A stretch of 64,000 nucleotides of DNA from Pseudomonas flavescens (GTDB lineage: Bacteria > Pseudomonadota > Gammaproteobacteria > Pseudomonadales > Pseudomonadaceae): positions 5,704,001 to 5,768,000 of the forward strand of contig NZ_JACBYV010000001.1 in assembly GCF_013408425.1 (NCBI RefSeq), given 5' to 3'. The position numbers and the translations under genes are program-made. Below the pieces are notes generated by a model. The model had not been told where the DNA came from and ran no database searches. It saw only the letters and a program-made list of their open reading frames with translations. The first letter of the stretch is position 1. Each line of letters opens with the position of its first letter. Shown here one piece after another: positions 1 to 7,520 of this stretch.

Positions 1-400
1 GGACTTTCTCACGACGCTCGAGACGTGACAGACCGGTATTGATGAGCAGTGGCTCTGCCAGCTGATCACCGATCTTCTGGCGTGGGTTGAGCGAGGCATA
101 GGGGTTCTGGAAGACCATCTGCACGTCGCGACGCAGTTGCTTGCGCTTCTGGGCATTGGCGCCCGCGACTTCCTGGCCGGCGATCTGCAGCGAGCCCGAA
201 GAGGGTTCTTCGATCAGTGTCAGGGCACGGGCCAGGGTGGATTTGCCGCAGCCGGATTCACCGACCACGGCCAGGGTCTTGCCAGCTTGCAGCTCGAAGG
301 ACACACCATTGAGCGCCTGCACCGTGGCACTGGGTTTGAACAGCCCCTGGGAAACGGTGTAGTGACGTGTCAGTTCGCGTGCGGTCAGGACGGTCGTCAT
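1..400 (-). CDS. dppF: Dipeptide ABC transporter ATP-binding subunit DppF (N-terminal part, cut by window edge)
   Basis: ATPase of the dipeptide importer, working with DppD on the cytoplasmic face of DppBC. The first 133 codons are present. They read as an oligopeptide/dipeptide-type ABC domain with a Walker A motif GESGCGKST at residues 47-55 and a Q-loop (FQNPYASLNP, Gln98). The signature motif, Walker B and C-terminal Cys-containing region lie outside the window. The ATG overlaps the dppD stop by one base (TGATG), so the gene is translationally coupled as last gene of dppABCDF. The DppF/DppD split rests on operon order and on the N-terminus; the ABC class is certain. Confidence 0.93.
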   Translation of the reverse strand, partial: MTTVLTARELTRHYTVSQGLFKPSATVQALNGVSFELQAGKTLAVVGESGCGKSTLARALTLIEEPSSGSLQIAGQEVAGANAQKRKQLRRDVQMVFQNPYASLNPRQKIGDQLAEPLLINTGLSRLERREKV

Positions 401-1374
401 CACGCCACCTCGGCATTCAGGTTGAGCGGGAAATGGCAGCGCACGGCGCCACGCTCGTGGGGTTCCAGGGCCGGGCGGCGGTCACGGCAGCTCTGCTGCA
501 CGTAAGGGCAGCGCGGCGACAGCAGGCAGCCATGCGGCCGGTCGTAGCGCCCGGGTACGATGCCGGGCAGGGTCGACAGGCGAGTGGCGCCCAGGCTGTG
601 TTCGGGGATCGCCTTGATCAGCGCCTCGGTATACGGGTGGGTGGGCGCATCGAACAGCGCCGGCACCTGGCCCAGCTCCACCGCCTGGCCGGCGTACATC
701 ACGCAGACCCGGTTGGCGGTTTCGGCGACCACGGCCAGGTCGTGAGTGATCAGCACCAGGCCCATGTTCTGCTCGCGTTGCAGGTCGAGCAGCAGCTCCA
801 TGATCTGCGCCTGAATGGTCACGTCCAGGGCGGTGGTGGGTTCGTCGGCGATCAGCAGCTTGGGCTCGGCAGCGATCGCCATGGCGATCGCGACGCGCTG
901 GCTCATGCCGCCGGACAGCTGGTGCGGGTAGGCCTCGAGGCGGCTCGCCGCCCCTGGAATCTCCACCCGCTCGAGCAGTTGCAGGGCTCGCTGACGAGCT
1001 GCCTTGCCCTTGAGGCCGAGGTGCTGGCGGAGTACTTCCTCGATCTGGAAACCCACGGTGAAGCTGGGGTTCAGCGCGGTCATCGGGTCCTGGAAGATCA
1101 TCGACAGATCCTTGCCGACGATGTGGCGACGCTGGCGGCCCTTGAGGGTGAGCATGTCGGTACCGTCGAAGACCAGGCGGTCCGCGCGCACGATGCCGGG
1201 GGAGTCGATCAGGCCCATCAGCGCCATCATGGTCACCGACTTGCCGGAGCCGGACTCACCGACGATGGCCAGCACTTCGCCCTTGTCGACGCTCAGGTCG
1301 AGACCGTCGACCACCGGTACGGCGTTGGCGTCGCCGAAGCGCACGCTCAGGTTACGGATTTCCAGCAGGCTCAT
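400..1374 (-). CDS. dppD: Dipeptide ABC transporter ATP-binding subunit DppD
   Basis: ATPase subunit of the dipeptide importer (324 aa, usual length). Visible motifs are Walker A GESGSGKS (39-46), Q-loop [10 protein letters not shown] (about 94-103), signature LSGGMSQ (153-159) and Walker B LLIADEP (173-179). The C-terminal oligopeptide-transporter extension includes [14 protein letters not shown], the Cys-rich segment typical of Opp/Dpp ATPases. The ATG overlaps the stop of a 20-codon ORF (ATGA) and has its own GGAGG seven bases upstream. It follows dppC and precedes dppF in one minus-strand operon. Confidence 0.96.
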   Translation of the reverse strand: MSLLEIRNLSVRFGDANAVPVVDGLDLSVDKGEVLAIVGESGSGKSVTMMALMGLIDSPGIVRADRLVFDGTDMLTLKGRQRRHIVGKDLSMIFQDPMTALNPSFTVGFQIEEVLRQHLGLKGKAARQRALQLLERVEIPGAASRLEAYPHQLSGGMSQRVAIAMAIAAEPKLLIADEPTTALDVTIQAQIMELLLDLQREQNMGLVLITHDLAVVAETANRVCVMYAGQAVELGQVPALFDAPTHPYTEALIKAIPEHSLGATRLSTLPGIVPGRYDRPHGCLLSPRCPYVQQSCRDRRPALEPHERGAVRCHFPLNLNAEVA

Positions 1375-1433
1375 CGGGCGGCCTCCATCTGCAGGCGAGG
1401 CGCCTGGTGGATAGTGATGCGGAGGTTATTCAT
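1371..1433 (-). CDS. Possible 20-codon coupling ORF between dppC and dppD
   Basis: The 70-base spacer between dppC and dppD holds an ATG preceded by a strong Shine-Dalgarno (GAGGAG, seven bases upstream). Its 20 codons end in a TGA that overlaps the dppD ATG (ATGA). The peptide begins [10 protein letters not shown] and has no recognisable domain. It may only feed ribosomes into dppD, or the spacing may be accidental. Whether the peptide exists is not shown by sequence alone. Confidence 0.35.
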   Translation of the reverse strand: MNNLRITIHQAPRLQMEAAR

Positions 1434-1444
1434 GATCGGCCTCC

Positions 1445-2350
1445 TCAGATCGCGTTCTTGAGCTTGGGATCCAGCGCATCGCGCAGGCCGTCGCCCATCA
1501 GGTTGATCGCCAGCACGCTGAGCAGAATCGCCAGCCCCGGCAGGGTCACGACCCACCAGGCGCGCTCGATGTAGTCGCGTGCGGAGGCCAGCATGGTGCC
1601 CCACTCGGGGGTTGGCGGTTGTACGCCAAGGCCGAGGAAGCCCAGTGCTGCGGCGTCGAGGATCGCCGAGGAGAAGCTCAGGGTCGCCTGCACGATCAGC
1701 GGTGCCATGCAGTTGGGCAGCACGGTGATGAACATCAGCCGTGGCAGGCTGGCGCCGGCCAGGCGTGCCGCGGTGACGTAGTCGCGGTTCAGCTCGCCCA
1801 TCACCGCGGCGCGGGTCAGGCGCACGTAGGACGGCAGCGAGACGATGGCGATGGCGATCACGGTATTGATCAGCCCAGGGCCGAGGATGGCGACGATGGC
1901 GACCGCCAGCAGCAGCGACGGCAGAGCCAGCATGATGTCCATCAGACGCATGATCGACGGGCCCATCAGGCGCGGGAAGAAGCCCGCGACCAGGCCCAGC
2001 AGCAAACCGGGGATCAGCGAGATGACCACCGACGCGAGGCCGATCAGCAACGACAGGCGCGCACCGTGGATCAGCCGCGAAAGCAGGTCGCGGCCCACCT
2101 CGTCGGTACCCAGCAGGAACTGCCATTGTCCGCCTTCGAGCCAAACCGGCGGCGTCAGCAGGGCATCACGGAACTGCTCGCTGGGCGAGTAGGGGGCGAT
2201 CCACGGCGCGAACAGCGCGCAGAACACGATCAGGATCATGAAGCCGAGACCGGCGACGGCACCCTTGTTGTGACTGAACGCGCTCCAGAATTCCTTCAGC
2301 GGCGAAGGGTAGACCAGGCTCTGGTCCAGGGACGTGGTGGTTGAAGTCAT
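1445..2350 (-). CDS. dppC: Dipeptide ABC transporter permease DppC
   Basis: Inner-membrane permease of the dipeptide importer (301 aa). The N-terminal cytoplasmic tail ends in VYPSPLKEFWSAF, followed by a first membrane helix at about 30-50. The BPD_transp_1 domain has the EAA loop (AARLAGAS.PRLMFITVLPN), the site that contacts the ATPases. The C-terminus LMGDGLRDALDPKL is typical of OppC/DppC. It pairs with DppB. Start chosen at 2350 because GAGG lies upstream and family members start a few residues before this conserved tail; the ATG overlaps the stop of a small upstream ORF. Confidence 0.96.
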   Translation of the reverse strand: MTSTTTSLDQSLVYPSPLKEFWSAFSHNKGAVAGLGFMILIVFCALFAPWIAPYSPSEQFRDALLTPPVWLEGGQWQFLLGTDEVGRDLLSRLIHGARLSLLIGLASVVISLIPGLLLGLVAGFFPRLMGPSIMRLMDIMLALPSLLLAVAIVAILGPGLINTVIAIAIVSLPSYVRLTRAAVMGELNRDYVTAARLAGASLPRLMFITVLPNCMAPLIVQATLSFSSAILDAAALGFLGLGVQPPTPEWGTMLASARDYIERAWWVVTLPGLAILLSVLAINLMGDGLRDALDPKLKNAI

Positions 2351-2487
2351 GGTTGTGCCTCGACCTTTGTGGGGGAACCGGGGCGCGTAGCCGACGCTTC
2401 ACCCATCCATCGCTGCATGTTGTTCATGGTGGATGAAAAAAACGTCATCCACCCTACGGGTTGCCAGCAGTGCTGGTTCAGGGACAT
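2347..2487 (-). CDS. Possible 46-codon ORF filling the dppB-dppC spacer
   Basis: The spacer between dppB and dppC is open from an ATG at 2487 to a TGA that overlaps the dppC ATG (ATGA). AAGGAG lies six bases before this ATG. An earlier in-frame ATG at 2502 overlaps the dppB stop (TAATG) and would give 51 codons. The peptide begins MSLNQHCWQPVGWM, has no recognisable domain, and about a third of it is encoded by a hairpin repeat. It may be a coupling ORF created when the repeat lengthened the spacer. Translation is unproven. Confidence 0.3.
   Translation of the reverse strand: MSLNQHCWQPVGWMTFFSSTMNNMQRWMGEASATRPGSPTKVEAQP
2428..2453. repeat. Short inverted repeat (GGTGGATGA / TCATCCACC)
   Basis: Nine-base perfect arms (2428-2436 and 2445-2453) around an eight-base A-rich loop, followed by CCTACGGG. 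It resembles the GTAGGGTGGATGACG-type intergenic repeat that I recall from several Pseudomonas chromosomes. It lies between dppB and dppC, where in RNA it would form a hairpin that may affect relative expression of the operon halves. Confidence 0.7.
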
Positions 2488-2501
2488 GGCAAGCTCCTTC
2501 A

Positions 2502-3512
2502 TTAGCGCTGATGGCGGATACGTGGGTTAACGAGTCCATAGAGGATGTCGACCACGAAGTTGACCAGGATGACCAGGCAGGCGATCAGCAGGATGCCGTT
2601 CTGCACCACCGGGTAGTCACGGGCGCCGATCGACTCGATCAGCCATTTACCGATGCCCGGCCAGGAGAAGATGGTTTCGGTCAGTACCGCACCGGCCAGC
2701 AACGTGCCGACCTGCAGGCCGAATACCGTCAGCACCGGAATCAGTGCGTTGCGCAGGCCATGCACGAACACCACGCGACCCGGTGACAGGCCCTTGGCAC
2801 GGGCGGTGCGCACATAGTCTTCGCGCAGCACTTCGAGCATCGCCGAGCGGGTCATGCGGGCGATCACCGCCAGCGGAATGGTGCCCAGCACGATGGCCGG
2901 CAGAATCAGGTGGCGCAGGGCATCGGCGAACGCGCCTTCCTCACCGGAAAGCAGGGTGTCGATGAGCATGAAACCGGTCACCGGCGCAATGTCGTAGAGC
3001 AGGTCGATACGCCCGGATACCGGTGTCCAGCCCAGCCATACCGAAAAGAACATGATCAGCAGCAGGCCCCACCAGAAGATCGGCATCGAGTAGCCGGTCA
3101 ACGAGATGCCCATCACGCCGTGATCGAACAGAGAGCCGCGCTTCAGTGCCGCGATCACCCCGGCGATCAGCCCCAGGGTACCGGCGAACAGCAGGGCGGC
3201 CAGGGTCAGTTCCAGGGTGGCCGGGAACAGGGTGGTGAACTCGTCCCACACCGGGGTGCGGGTACGCAGCGATTCACCCAGATCACCTCGCGCCAGTTGG
3301 CTGATGTAGTCGAAGTACTGAGCGTACAGCGGCTTGTTCAGGCCCAGGCGCTCCATGGCTTCGGCGTGCATCTGCGGGTCGACCCGGCGTTCGCCCATCA
3401 TCACTTCCACGGGGTCGCCGGGGATCATGCGAATCAGTGCGAAGGTCAGCAGGGTGACGCCAAAGAAGGTGGGAATCAGCAGGCCCAGGCGGCGCGCAAT
3501 GAAACTCAGCAT
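2502..3512 (-). CDS. dppB: Dipeptide ABC transporter permease DppB
   Basis: Inner-membrane permease of the dipeptide importer (336 aa). It starts with MLSFIARRLGLLIPTFFGVT, the usual first helix of OppB/DppB. The extracytoplasmic loop carries MIPGDPVEVMMGERRVDP, and the permease domain has an EAA loop (DYVRTARAKGLSPGRVVFVHGLRNA) and the C-terminal VVDILYGLVNPRIR. It forms the channel with DppC. It is the first permease gene after dppA, from which it is separated by about 200 bases with a stem-loop. Confidence 0.97.
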   Translation of the reverse strand: MLSFIARRLGLLIPTFFGVTLLTFALIRMIPGDPVEVMMGERRVDPQMHAEAMERLGLNKPLYAQYFDYISQLARGDLGESLRTRTPVWDEFTTLFPATLELTLAALLFAGTLGLIAGVIAALKRGSLFDHGVMGISLTGYSMPIFWWGLLLIMFFSVWLGWTPVSGRIDLLYDIAPVTGFMLIDTLLSGEEGAFADALRHLILPAIVLGTIPLAVIARMTRSAMLEVLREDYVRTARAKGLSPGRVVFVHGLRNALIPVLTVFGLQVGTLLAGAVLTETIFSWPGIGKWLIESIGARDYPVVQNGILLIACLVILVNFVVDILYGLVNPRIRHQR

Positions 3513-3659
3513 GGGGGTAGATAACTCCTAATCAGGGCGGTGTCGAACAGGCCGCTGAAAAATTGGCTGCCTCGCCAATGTTTTCAACGACCTGCCAGCA
3601 GCAGGGAATTCTGGCGATTCCTTCGCTTGTTTGCAGGTTAGCTGTTCGACCACGACGTT

Positions 3660-3680
3660 ACCCGGGCGTTTTGCCCGGGT
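3660..3680. other. Intercistronic stem-loop between dppA and dppB
   Basis: ACCCGGGC (3660-3667) and GCCCGGGT (3673-3680) pair perfectly around GTTTT. On the transcribed minus strand no U-run follows, so this is not a classic terminator. Hairpins here commonly protect the binding-protein mRNA and give it more copies than the permease mRNA; that role is inferred. Confidence 0.6.
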
Positions 3681-3709
3681 TCGCCGTTCGAGGACGGTGC
3701 GCGACGCTA

Positions 3710-5305
3710 TCAGTCGTTGCTCACACCGATGAAGCTGTTACGACCGAAGGGGCTGATCTGGAAGCCTTTGACGCTGGTGCGCATCGGTTGGTAGACCGTG
3801 GAGTGGGCGATCGGGGTGATCGGCACTTCACGCTTGAGCACCACCTGGGCCTGGCGATACAGCTCGCTGCGCTGTTCCTGATCGGTGACGCGCTTGGCGG
3901 CGACCACCAGCTTGTCGTACTCGGCATCGCACCACTTGGAGAAGTTGTTGCCGTCTACCGAGGCGCAGCCGTACAGGGTGCCGAGCCAGTTGTCGGGGTC
4001 ACCGTTGTCACCGGTCCAGCCGATCAGCATGGCGTCGTGCTCGCCGGCATGGGCGCGCTTGATGTATTCGCCCCACTCGTAGCTGACGATACGTGCCTTG
4101 ATGCCGACCTTGGCCCAGTCGCTCTGCAGCATTTCGGCCATCAGACGGGCATTGGGGTTGTACGGGCGCTGTACGGGCATGGCCCACAAGGTGATCTCGG
4201 TGCCTTCCTTCACGCCGGCAGCCTTGAGCAGTTGCTTGGCCTTTTCCGGGTCGTAGGCGGCGTCCTTGATCGATTCGTCGTATGACCACTGGGTCGGTGG
4301 CATGCCGTTGACGGCCAACTGGCCGGCGCCCTGGTACACGGCGTCGATGATCGCTGACTTGTTCACCGCCATGTCCAGCGCCTGGCGCACTTCGAGCTTG
4401 TCGAATGGCGCGCGGGTGACGTTGTAGGCGATATAGCCGACGTTGTAGCCAGGCTCGGTCGGCACGTTGAGGTTCTTGTCCGCCTGCAGCGCCTTGAGGT
4501 CGGCTGGACGCGGGTTGAGGGTGACGTGACATTCACCGGCGCGCAGTTTCTGCGCACGTACCGAGGCATCGGTGTTGATCGAGAAGATCAGGTTGTCGAT
4601 CTTCACCAGTTCGGGTGCCCAGTATTGCTTGTTGCCCTTGAAGCGGATCACCGCATCCTTCTGGTAGCGGCTGAACACGAACGGGCCAGTGCCGACAGGC
4701 TTCTGGTTGATGTCAGCGGCCTTGCCGGCCTTGAGCAACTGGTCGGCATACTCGGCCGAATGCACCGCCGCGAAGCTCATCGCCAGGTTCTGCACGAAGG
4801 CGGCGTCCACGGCGTTGAGGGTGAAGACCACGGTCTTGTCGTCGGTCTTCTCGACCTTGGCGATGTTCTTGTCCAGGCCCATGTCGGTGAAGTACGGGAA
4901 CTCGCTGGGGTACGCCTTGCGGAACGGGTGGTTGCGATCGAGCATGCGCTGGAAGGTGAACAGCACGTCGTCGGCGTTGAAGTCGCGGGTCGGCTTGAAG
5001 TATTCGGTGGTGTGGAACTTGACCCCTTCGCGCAGATGGAAGGTGTAGGTCAGGCCGTCTTCGCTGATGTCCCACGAGCTGGCCAGGGAGGGCTGCGCCT
5101 TGGTGCCGCCACGCTCGAATTCCGCCAGGCGGTTGAAGATGGTTTCCGAAGCCGCATCGAAGTCGGTGCCGGTGGTGTACTGGCCCGGATCGAAACCGCC
5201 CGGGCTGCCCTCGGAGCAATACACCAGGTTACTGGCGTTTGCGAACGAAGCACTGGTGAGCAGTCCTGCGGTGAGCAGAGCCTTGCACAGGGGAGACATG
5301 CGCAT
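3710..5305 (-). CDS. dppA: Periplasmic dipeptide-binding protein DppA
   Basis: Substrate-binding protein that delivers dipeptides to DppBCDF (531 aa). Signal peptide MRMSPLCKALLTAGLLTSASFANA, cleavage near residue 24. The mature protein opens with NLVYCSEGSPGGFDPG, typical of SBP_bac_5 DppA proteins, and contains IGWTGDNGDPDNWL, a segment that in E. coli DppA holds the Asp contacting the ligand amino group. AGAGG lies six bases upstream of the chosen ATG. It is first gene of dppABCDF; a putative PsdR site lies about 120 bases upstream. A close paralogue sits at 7521-9119. Confidence 0.95.
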   Translation of the reverse strand: MRMSPLCKALLTAGLLTSASFANASNLVYCSEGSPGGFDPGQYTTGTDFDAASETIFNRLAEFERGGTKAQPSLASSWDISEDGLTYTFHLREGVKFHTTEYFKPTRDFNADDVLFTFQRMLDRNHPFRKAYPSEFPYFTDMGLDKNIAKVEKTDDKTVVFTLNAVDAAFVQNLAMSFAAVHSAEYADQLLKAGKAADINQKPVGTGPFVFSRYQKDAVIRFKGNKQYWAPELVKIDNLIFSINTDASVRAQKLRAGECHVTLNPRPADLKALQADKNLNVPTEPGYNVGYIAYNVTRAPFDKLEVRQALDMAVNKSAIIDAVYQGAGQLAVNGMPPTQWSYDESIKDAAYDPEKAKQLLKAAGVKEGTEITLWAMPVQRPYNPNARLMAEMLQSDWAKVGIKARIVSYEWGEYIKRAHAGEHDAMLIGWTGDNGDPDNWLGTLYGCASVDGNNFSKWCDAEYDKLVVAAKRVTDQEQRSELYRQAQVVLKREVPITPIAHSTVYQPMRTSVKGFQISPFGRNSFIGVSND

Positions 5306-5422
5306 GCGAACCTCTTTTTCTTTTTGTTCGCGCTTCGGTTCAGCGCGAGCTCGGAATGCGGTGAAAGCGGATAGCCCACCGGGTAAGTCTCGAAATTAAG
5401 TCATGCTGAAATTTCGGTCAAC

Positions 5423-5445
5423 AAAAATTAAGCGGCACTAACATT
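5423..5445. promoter_or_regulatory. Putative PsdR operator upstream of dppA
   Basis: The stretch AAAAATTAAGCGGCACTAAC, extended to ATT, resembles the palindrome at 6146-6172: both share TTAAG..GCACT.A flanked by A/T tracts, but here the right arm is imperfect. A second A/T-rich half-palindrome (CGAAATT ... AAATTTCG) lies just upstream at about 5390-5417. The position between psdR and dppA fits repression of dppA. Inferred from similarity only. Confidence 0.5.
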
Positions 5446-5475
5446 GCGCATAATTGCCCTGAATTGGGGCGAAAA

Positions 5476-6042
5476 TCACTCGATGGTGGGGCGGTCGTCG
5501 AAAAGTGCCATGGTGGTCATGGTCAGCACTTCGGCGGGGGCATCGGTGGCATTGGCGAGGCGATGCAGCTTGCCTGCATCGAAGTGCACCGAGTCACCCG
5601 GGCCGAGAATGTAGTCGCGGCCTTCGATGGTGTAGACGATCTGGCCAGCGAGCACGTAAGAGAATTCCACGCCTTCGTGGGCGATCAGTTCCGACTGGTA
5701 ACCCACCGGGATATTCATCTTCACTGCGTTGATCGAGTTGCCGGGAAACGAGCTGGACAGGCGCTCGTAGGCCAGCAACTGGCCGCCCACGGTGTAGCGA
5801 ACCCGCTCGCTGACGTGGGAGTCCGGCTGCGCCTGGGCCGGCTGATCGAACAGGGCGTTGAGCGGGATGTTCAGGGATTTGGCAATGCTCGCCAGGGATG
5901 AAATCGACACGCCGGTCAGATTGCGTTCTGCCTGAGACAGGAAGCTCGCGGTCAGGCCGGCGTCGGCCGCGACCTGATTGAGGGTCTTGCCGGCGGCCCG
6001 CCGGTAGCGGCGCAAGCGTTCGCCAATGCGATCTGCGGTCAT
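5476..6042 (-). CDS. psdR: XRE-family/cupin transcriptional regulator PsdR
   Basis: Repressor of dipeptide uptake and breakdown in P. aeruginosa (PsdR family). 188 aa from the ATG at 6042; a longer frame is open upstream, but the HTH begins directly after this Met. Residues about 6-60 form a Cro/C1-type HTH (LRRYRRAAGKTLNQVAADAG...SFLSQAERN). Residues about 105-180 form a cupin barrel (EGVEFSYVLAGQIVYTIEG, GPGDSVHFDAGKLHRLANAT) that may sense a small molecule. It lies between dppA and the divergent mdpA, which it probably controls along with itself through the palindrome at 6146-6172. Confidence 0.9.
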   Translation of the reverse strand: MTADRIGERLRRYRRAAGKTLNQVAADAGLTASFLSQAERNLTGVSISSLASIAKSLNIPLNALFDQPAQAQPDSHVSERVRYTVGGQLLAYERLSSSFPGNSINAVKMNIPVGYQSELIAHEGVEFSYVLAGQIVYTIEGRDYILGPGDSVHFDAGKLHRLANATDAPAEVLTMTTMALFDDRPTIE

Positions 6043-6145
6043 GAAAGGGGCTCGCTGTTCGAATCGTCGCAGTATACCCATCAGACGCAGGGACTTCAGC
6101 CTGAACCTCCGGTGCTTTTTAAGTCTGACTGAAAAAGCCTTTGAC

Positions 6146-6172
6146 CAAAATTTAAGTTGCACTTAAATTTTG
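6146..6172. promoter_or_regulatory. Perfect 12-bp-arm palindrome between psdR and mdpA (likely PsdR operator)
   Basis: CAAAATTTAAGT (6146-6157), TGC, ACTTAAATTTTG (6161-6172): a perfect inverted repeat with a three-base centre in an A/T-rich island of otherwise GC-rich DNA. It lies about 100 bases before the psdR start and about 60 before mdpA, where one bound dimer could repress both directions. Assignment to PsdR is inferred from position and from the related site before dppA. Confidence 0.7.
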
Positions 6173-6229
6173 CCGCAGCGAACTGCCGGGCGACGATGCC
6201 CGTTGCAGGCTCAAGAAGAGGATGCGCAG

Positions 6230-7459
6230 ATGACACTGGGAGTGGGCGGCAGCACGCCGGAGCAGGCCTTGGCACGCCTGCAGGACATGACAGGCGGTAC
6301 GTCGCCGATCAGCGAAGACGAGTACCGTGGCCGCATCGCACGCGCTCAGTCCTTGATGCGCGAGCAAGGTATCGCGGCGCTGTTCGTGTCCGCAGGCAGC
6401 AATCTGCAGTACTTCACCGGTGTGAAGTGGAACCCCAGCGAGCGCATGGTCGGGGCGATTCTGCCTGCCGACGGTGTACTCGAATACCTGGCTCCGACTT
6501 TCGAAGAAGGCACCGTGCTCGACTTCCAGGTCGTGCCCGGTGTGATCAATACCTGGGAAGAGCATGAGAGCCCCTACGCACTGCTGATCAGATGCTTGCG
6601 ACGCCTGGGTGTTGCGCCCAATGATGGTGCGCCGCCTCGGGTAGGTCTTTGTTCTTCCTTGCCTTTTTTCATGTACGACGGCCTGCGCCAACTGACCGGC
6701 GGTTATCGTTTCGTCGATGCTGGCACCATCACCACGGCCTGCCGACAGCATAAGTCGGCGGCGGAAATCGCCTTGATGCAGCGCGCCAAGGACATGACCC
6801 TGGAAGTGCACAAGGCCGCTGCGAGCATCCTTCGCGAAGGCATCAGCACCACCGAAGTCGCCGAGTTCATCCGTCAGGCGCACCGCAAGGTCGGCGCGCC
6901 GGGCTCGATCTTCTGCATCGTGCTGTTCGGGCCGGCGAGCGCGTTTCCCCATGGGGTCAAGCATGCGCAGTACCTGAAGGACGGTGACATGGTGCTGATC
7001 GACACCGGCTGCCAGGTGCACAGCTACCTGTCGGACATCACCCGCAGCTACGTGTTCGGTACCCCCAGCGCGCGCCAGCGCGAGTTCTGGGACAAGGAGA
7101 AGGCTGCCCAGCAGGCCGCGTTCGAGGCCGCTACCCTGGGCGCGCCCTGTTCATCGGTGGACGCCGCAGCGCGCCGCAGCCTCGAGGCAGCCGGGCTTGG
7201 CCCTGGCTACAAGCTGCCGGGCCTGTCGCACCGCACCGGTCACGGCATCGGCCTGGACATCCACGAGGGTCCGTATCTGGTCGGTGGCGATGACACGCCG
7301 CTGGCCGAAGGCATGTGCTTCAGCAACGAGCCGATGATCTGCGTGCCCGGCGAGTTCGGCATTCGTCTGGAGGATCACTTCTACATGACCACTGACGGCC
7401 CGCGCTGGTTTACCCAGCCGAGCCATTCGGTAGACGACCCGTTCGGGTTGAGCGCGTAA
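6230..7459 (+). CDS. mdpA: M24-family metallo-dipeptidase (MdpA / Xaa-Pro aminopeptidase-like)
   Basis: Cytoplasmic peptidase that would hydrolyse imported dipeptides. 409 aa from the ATG at 6230, chosen because AAGAGGA lies eight bases upstream; the frame is open about 20 codons further. An N-terminal creatinase-like domain (about 1-165) is followed by the pita-bread fold with all five metal ligands: Asp258 (LIDTG), Asp269 (SDITRS), His338 (HGIGLDIHEGP), Glu367 (NEPM) and Glu381 (LEDHF). It is divergent from psdR and shares its regulatory region, matching the PA4498-PA4499 arrangement I recall from P. aeruginosa. Confidence 0.88.
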   Translation: MTLGVGGSTPEQALARLQDMTGGTSPISEDEYRGRIARAQSLMREQGIAALFVSAGSNLQYFTGVKWNPSERMVGAILPADGVLEYLAPTFEEGTVLDFQVVPGVINTWEEHESPYALLIRCLRRLGVAPNDGAPPRVGLCSSLPFFMYDGLRQLTGGYRFVDAGTITTACRQHKSAAEIALMQRAKDMTLEVHKAAASILREGISTTEVAEFIRQAHRKVGAPGSIFCIVLFGPASAFPHGVKHAQYLKDGDMVLIDTGCQVHSYLSDITRSYVFGTPSARQREFWDKEKAAQQAAFEAATLGAPCSSVDAAARRSLEAAGLGPGYKLPGLSHRTGHGIGLDIHEGPYLVGGDDTPLAEGMCFSNEPMICVPGEFGIRLEDHFYMTTDGPRWFTQPSHSVDDPFGLSA

Positions 7460-7473
7460 CCGCCAGTAGAAAC

Positions 7474-7505
7474 GAAAACGCCCGGCCAATTGGCCGGGCG
7501 TTTTC
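7474..7505. terminator. Bidirectional rho-independent terminator
   Basis: GAAAACGCCCGGCC, AATT, then GGCCGGGCGTTTTC: a fully self-complementary 32-base palindrome with T-runs on both strands. It lies between the convergent mdpA and second dppA-like gene and can end both transcripts. Confidence 0.93.
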
Positions 7506-7520
7506 ATTCAGGCAGATGCG

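Noticed and set aside
6043..6162. N-terminal extension of psdR to 6162
   Set aside because: The added 40 residues are basic and low-complexity, cross the palindrome at 6146-6172, and are absent from the XRE/cupin fold.
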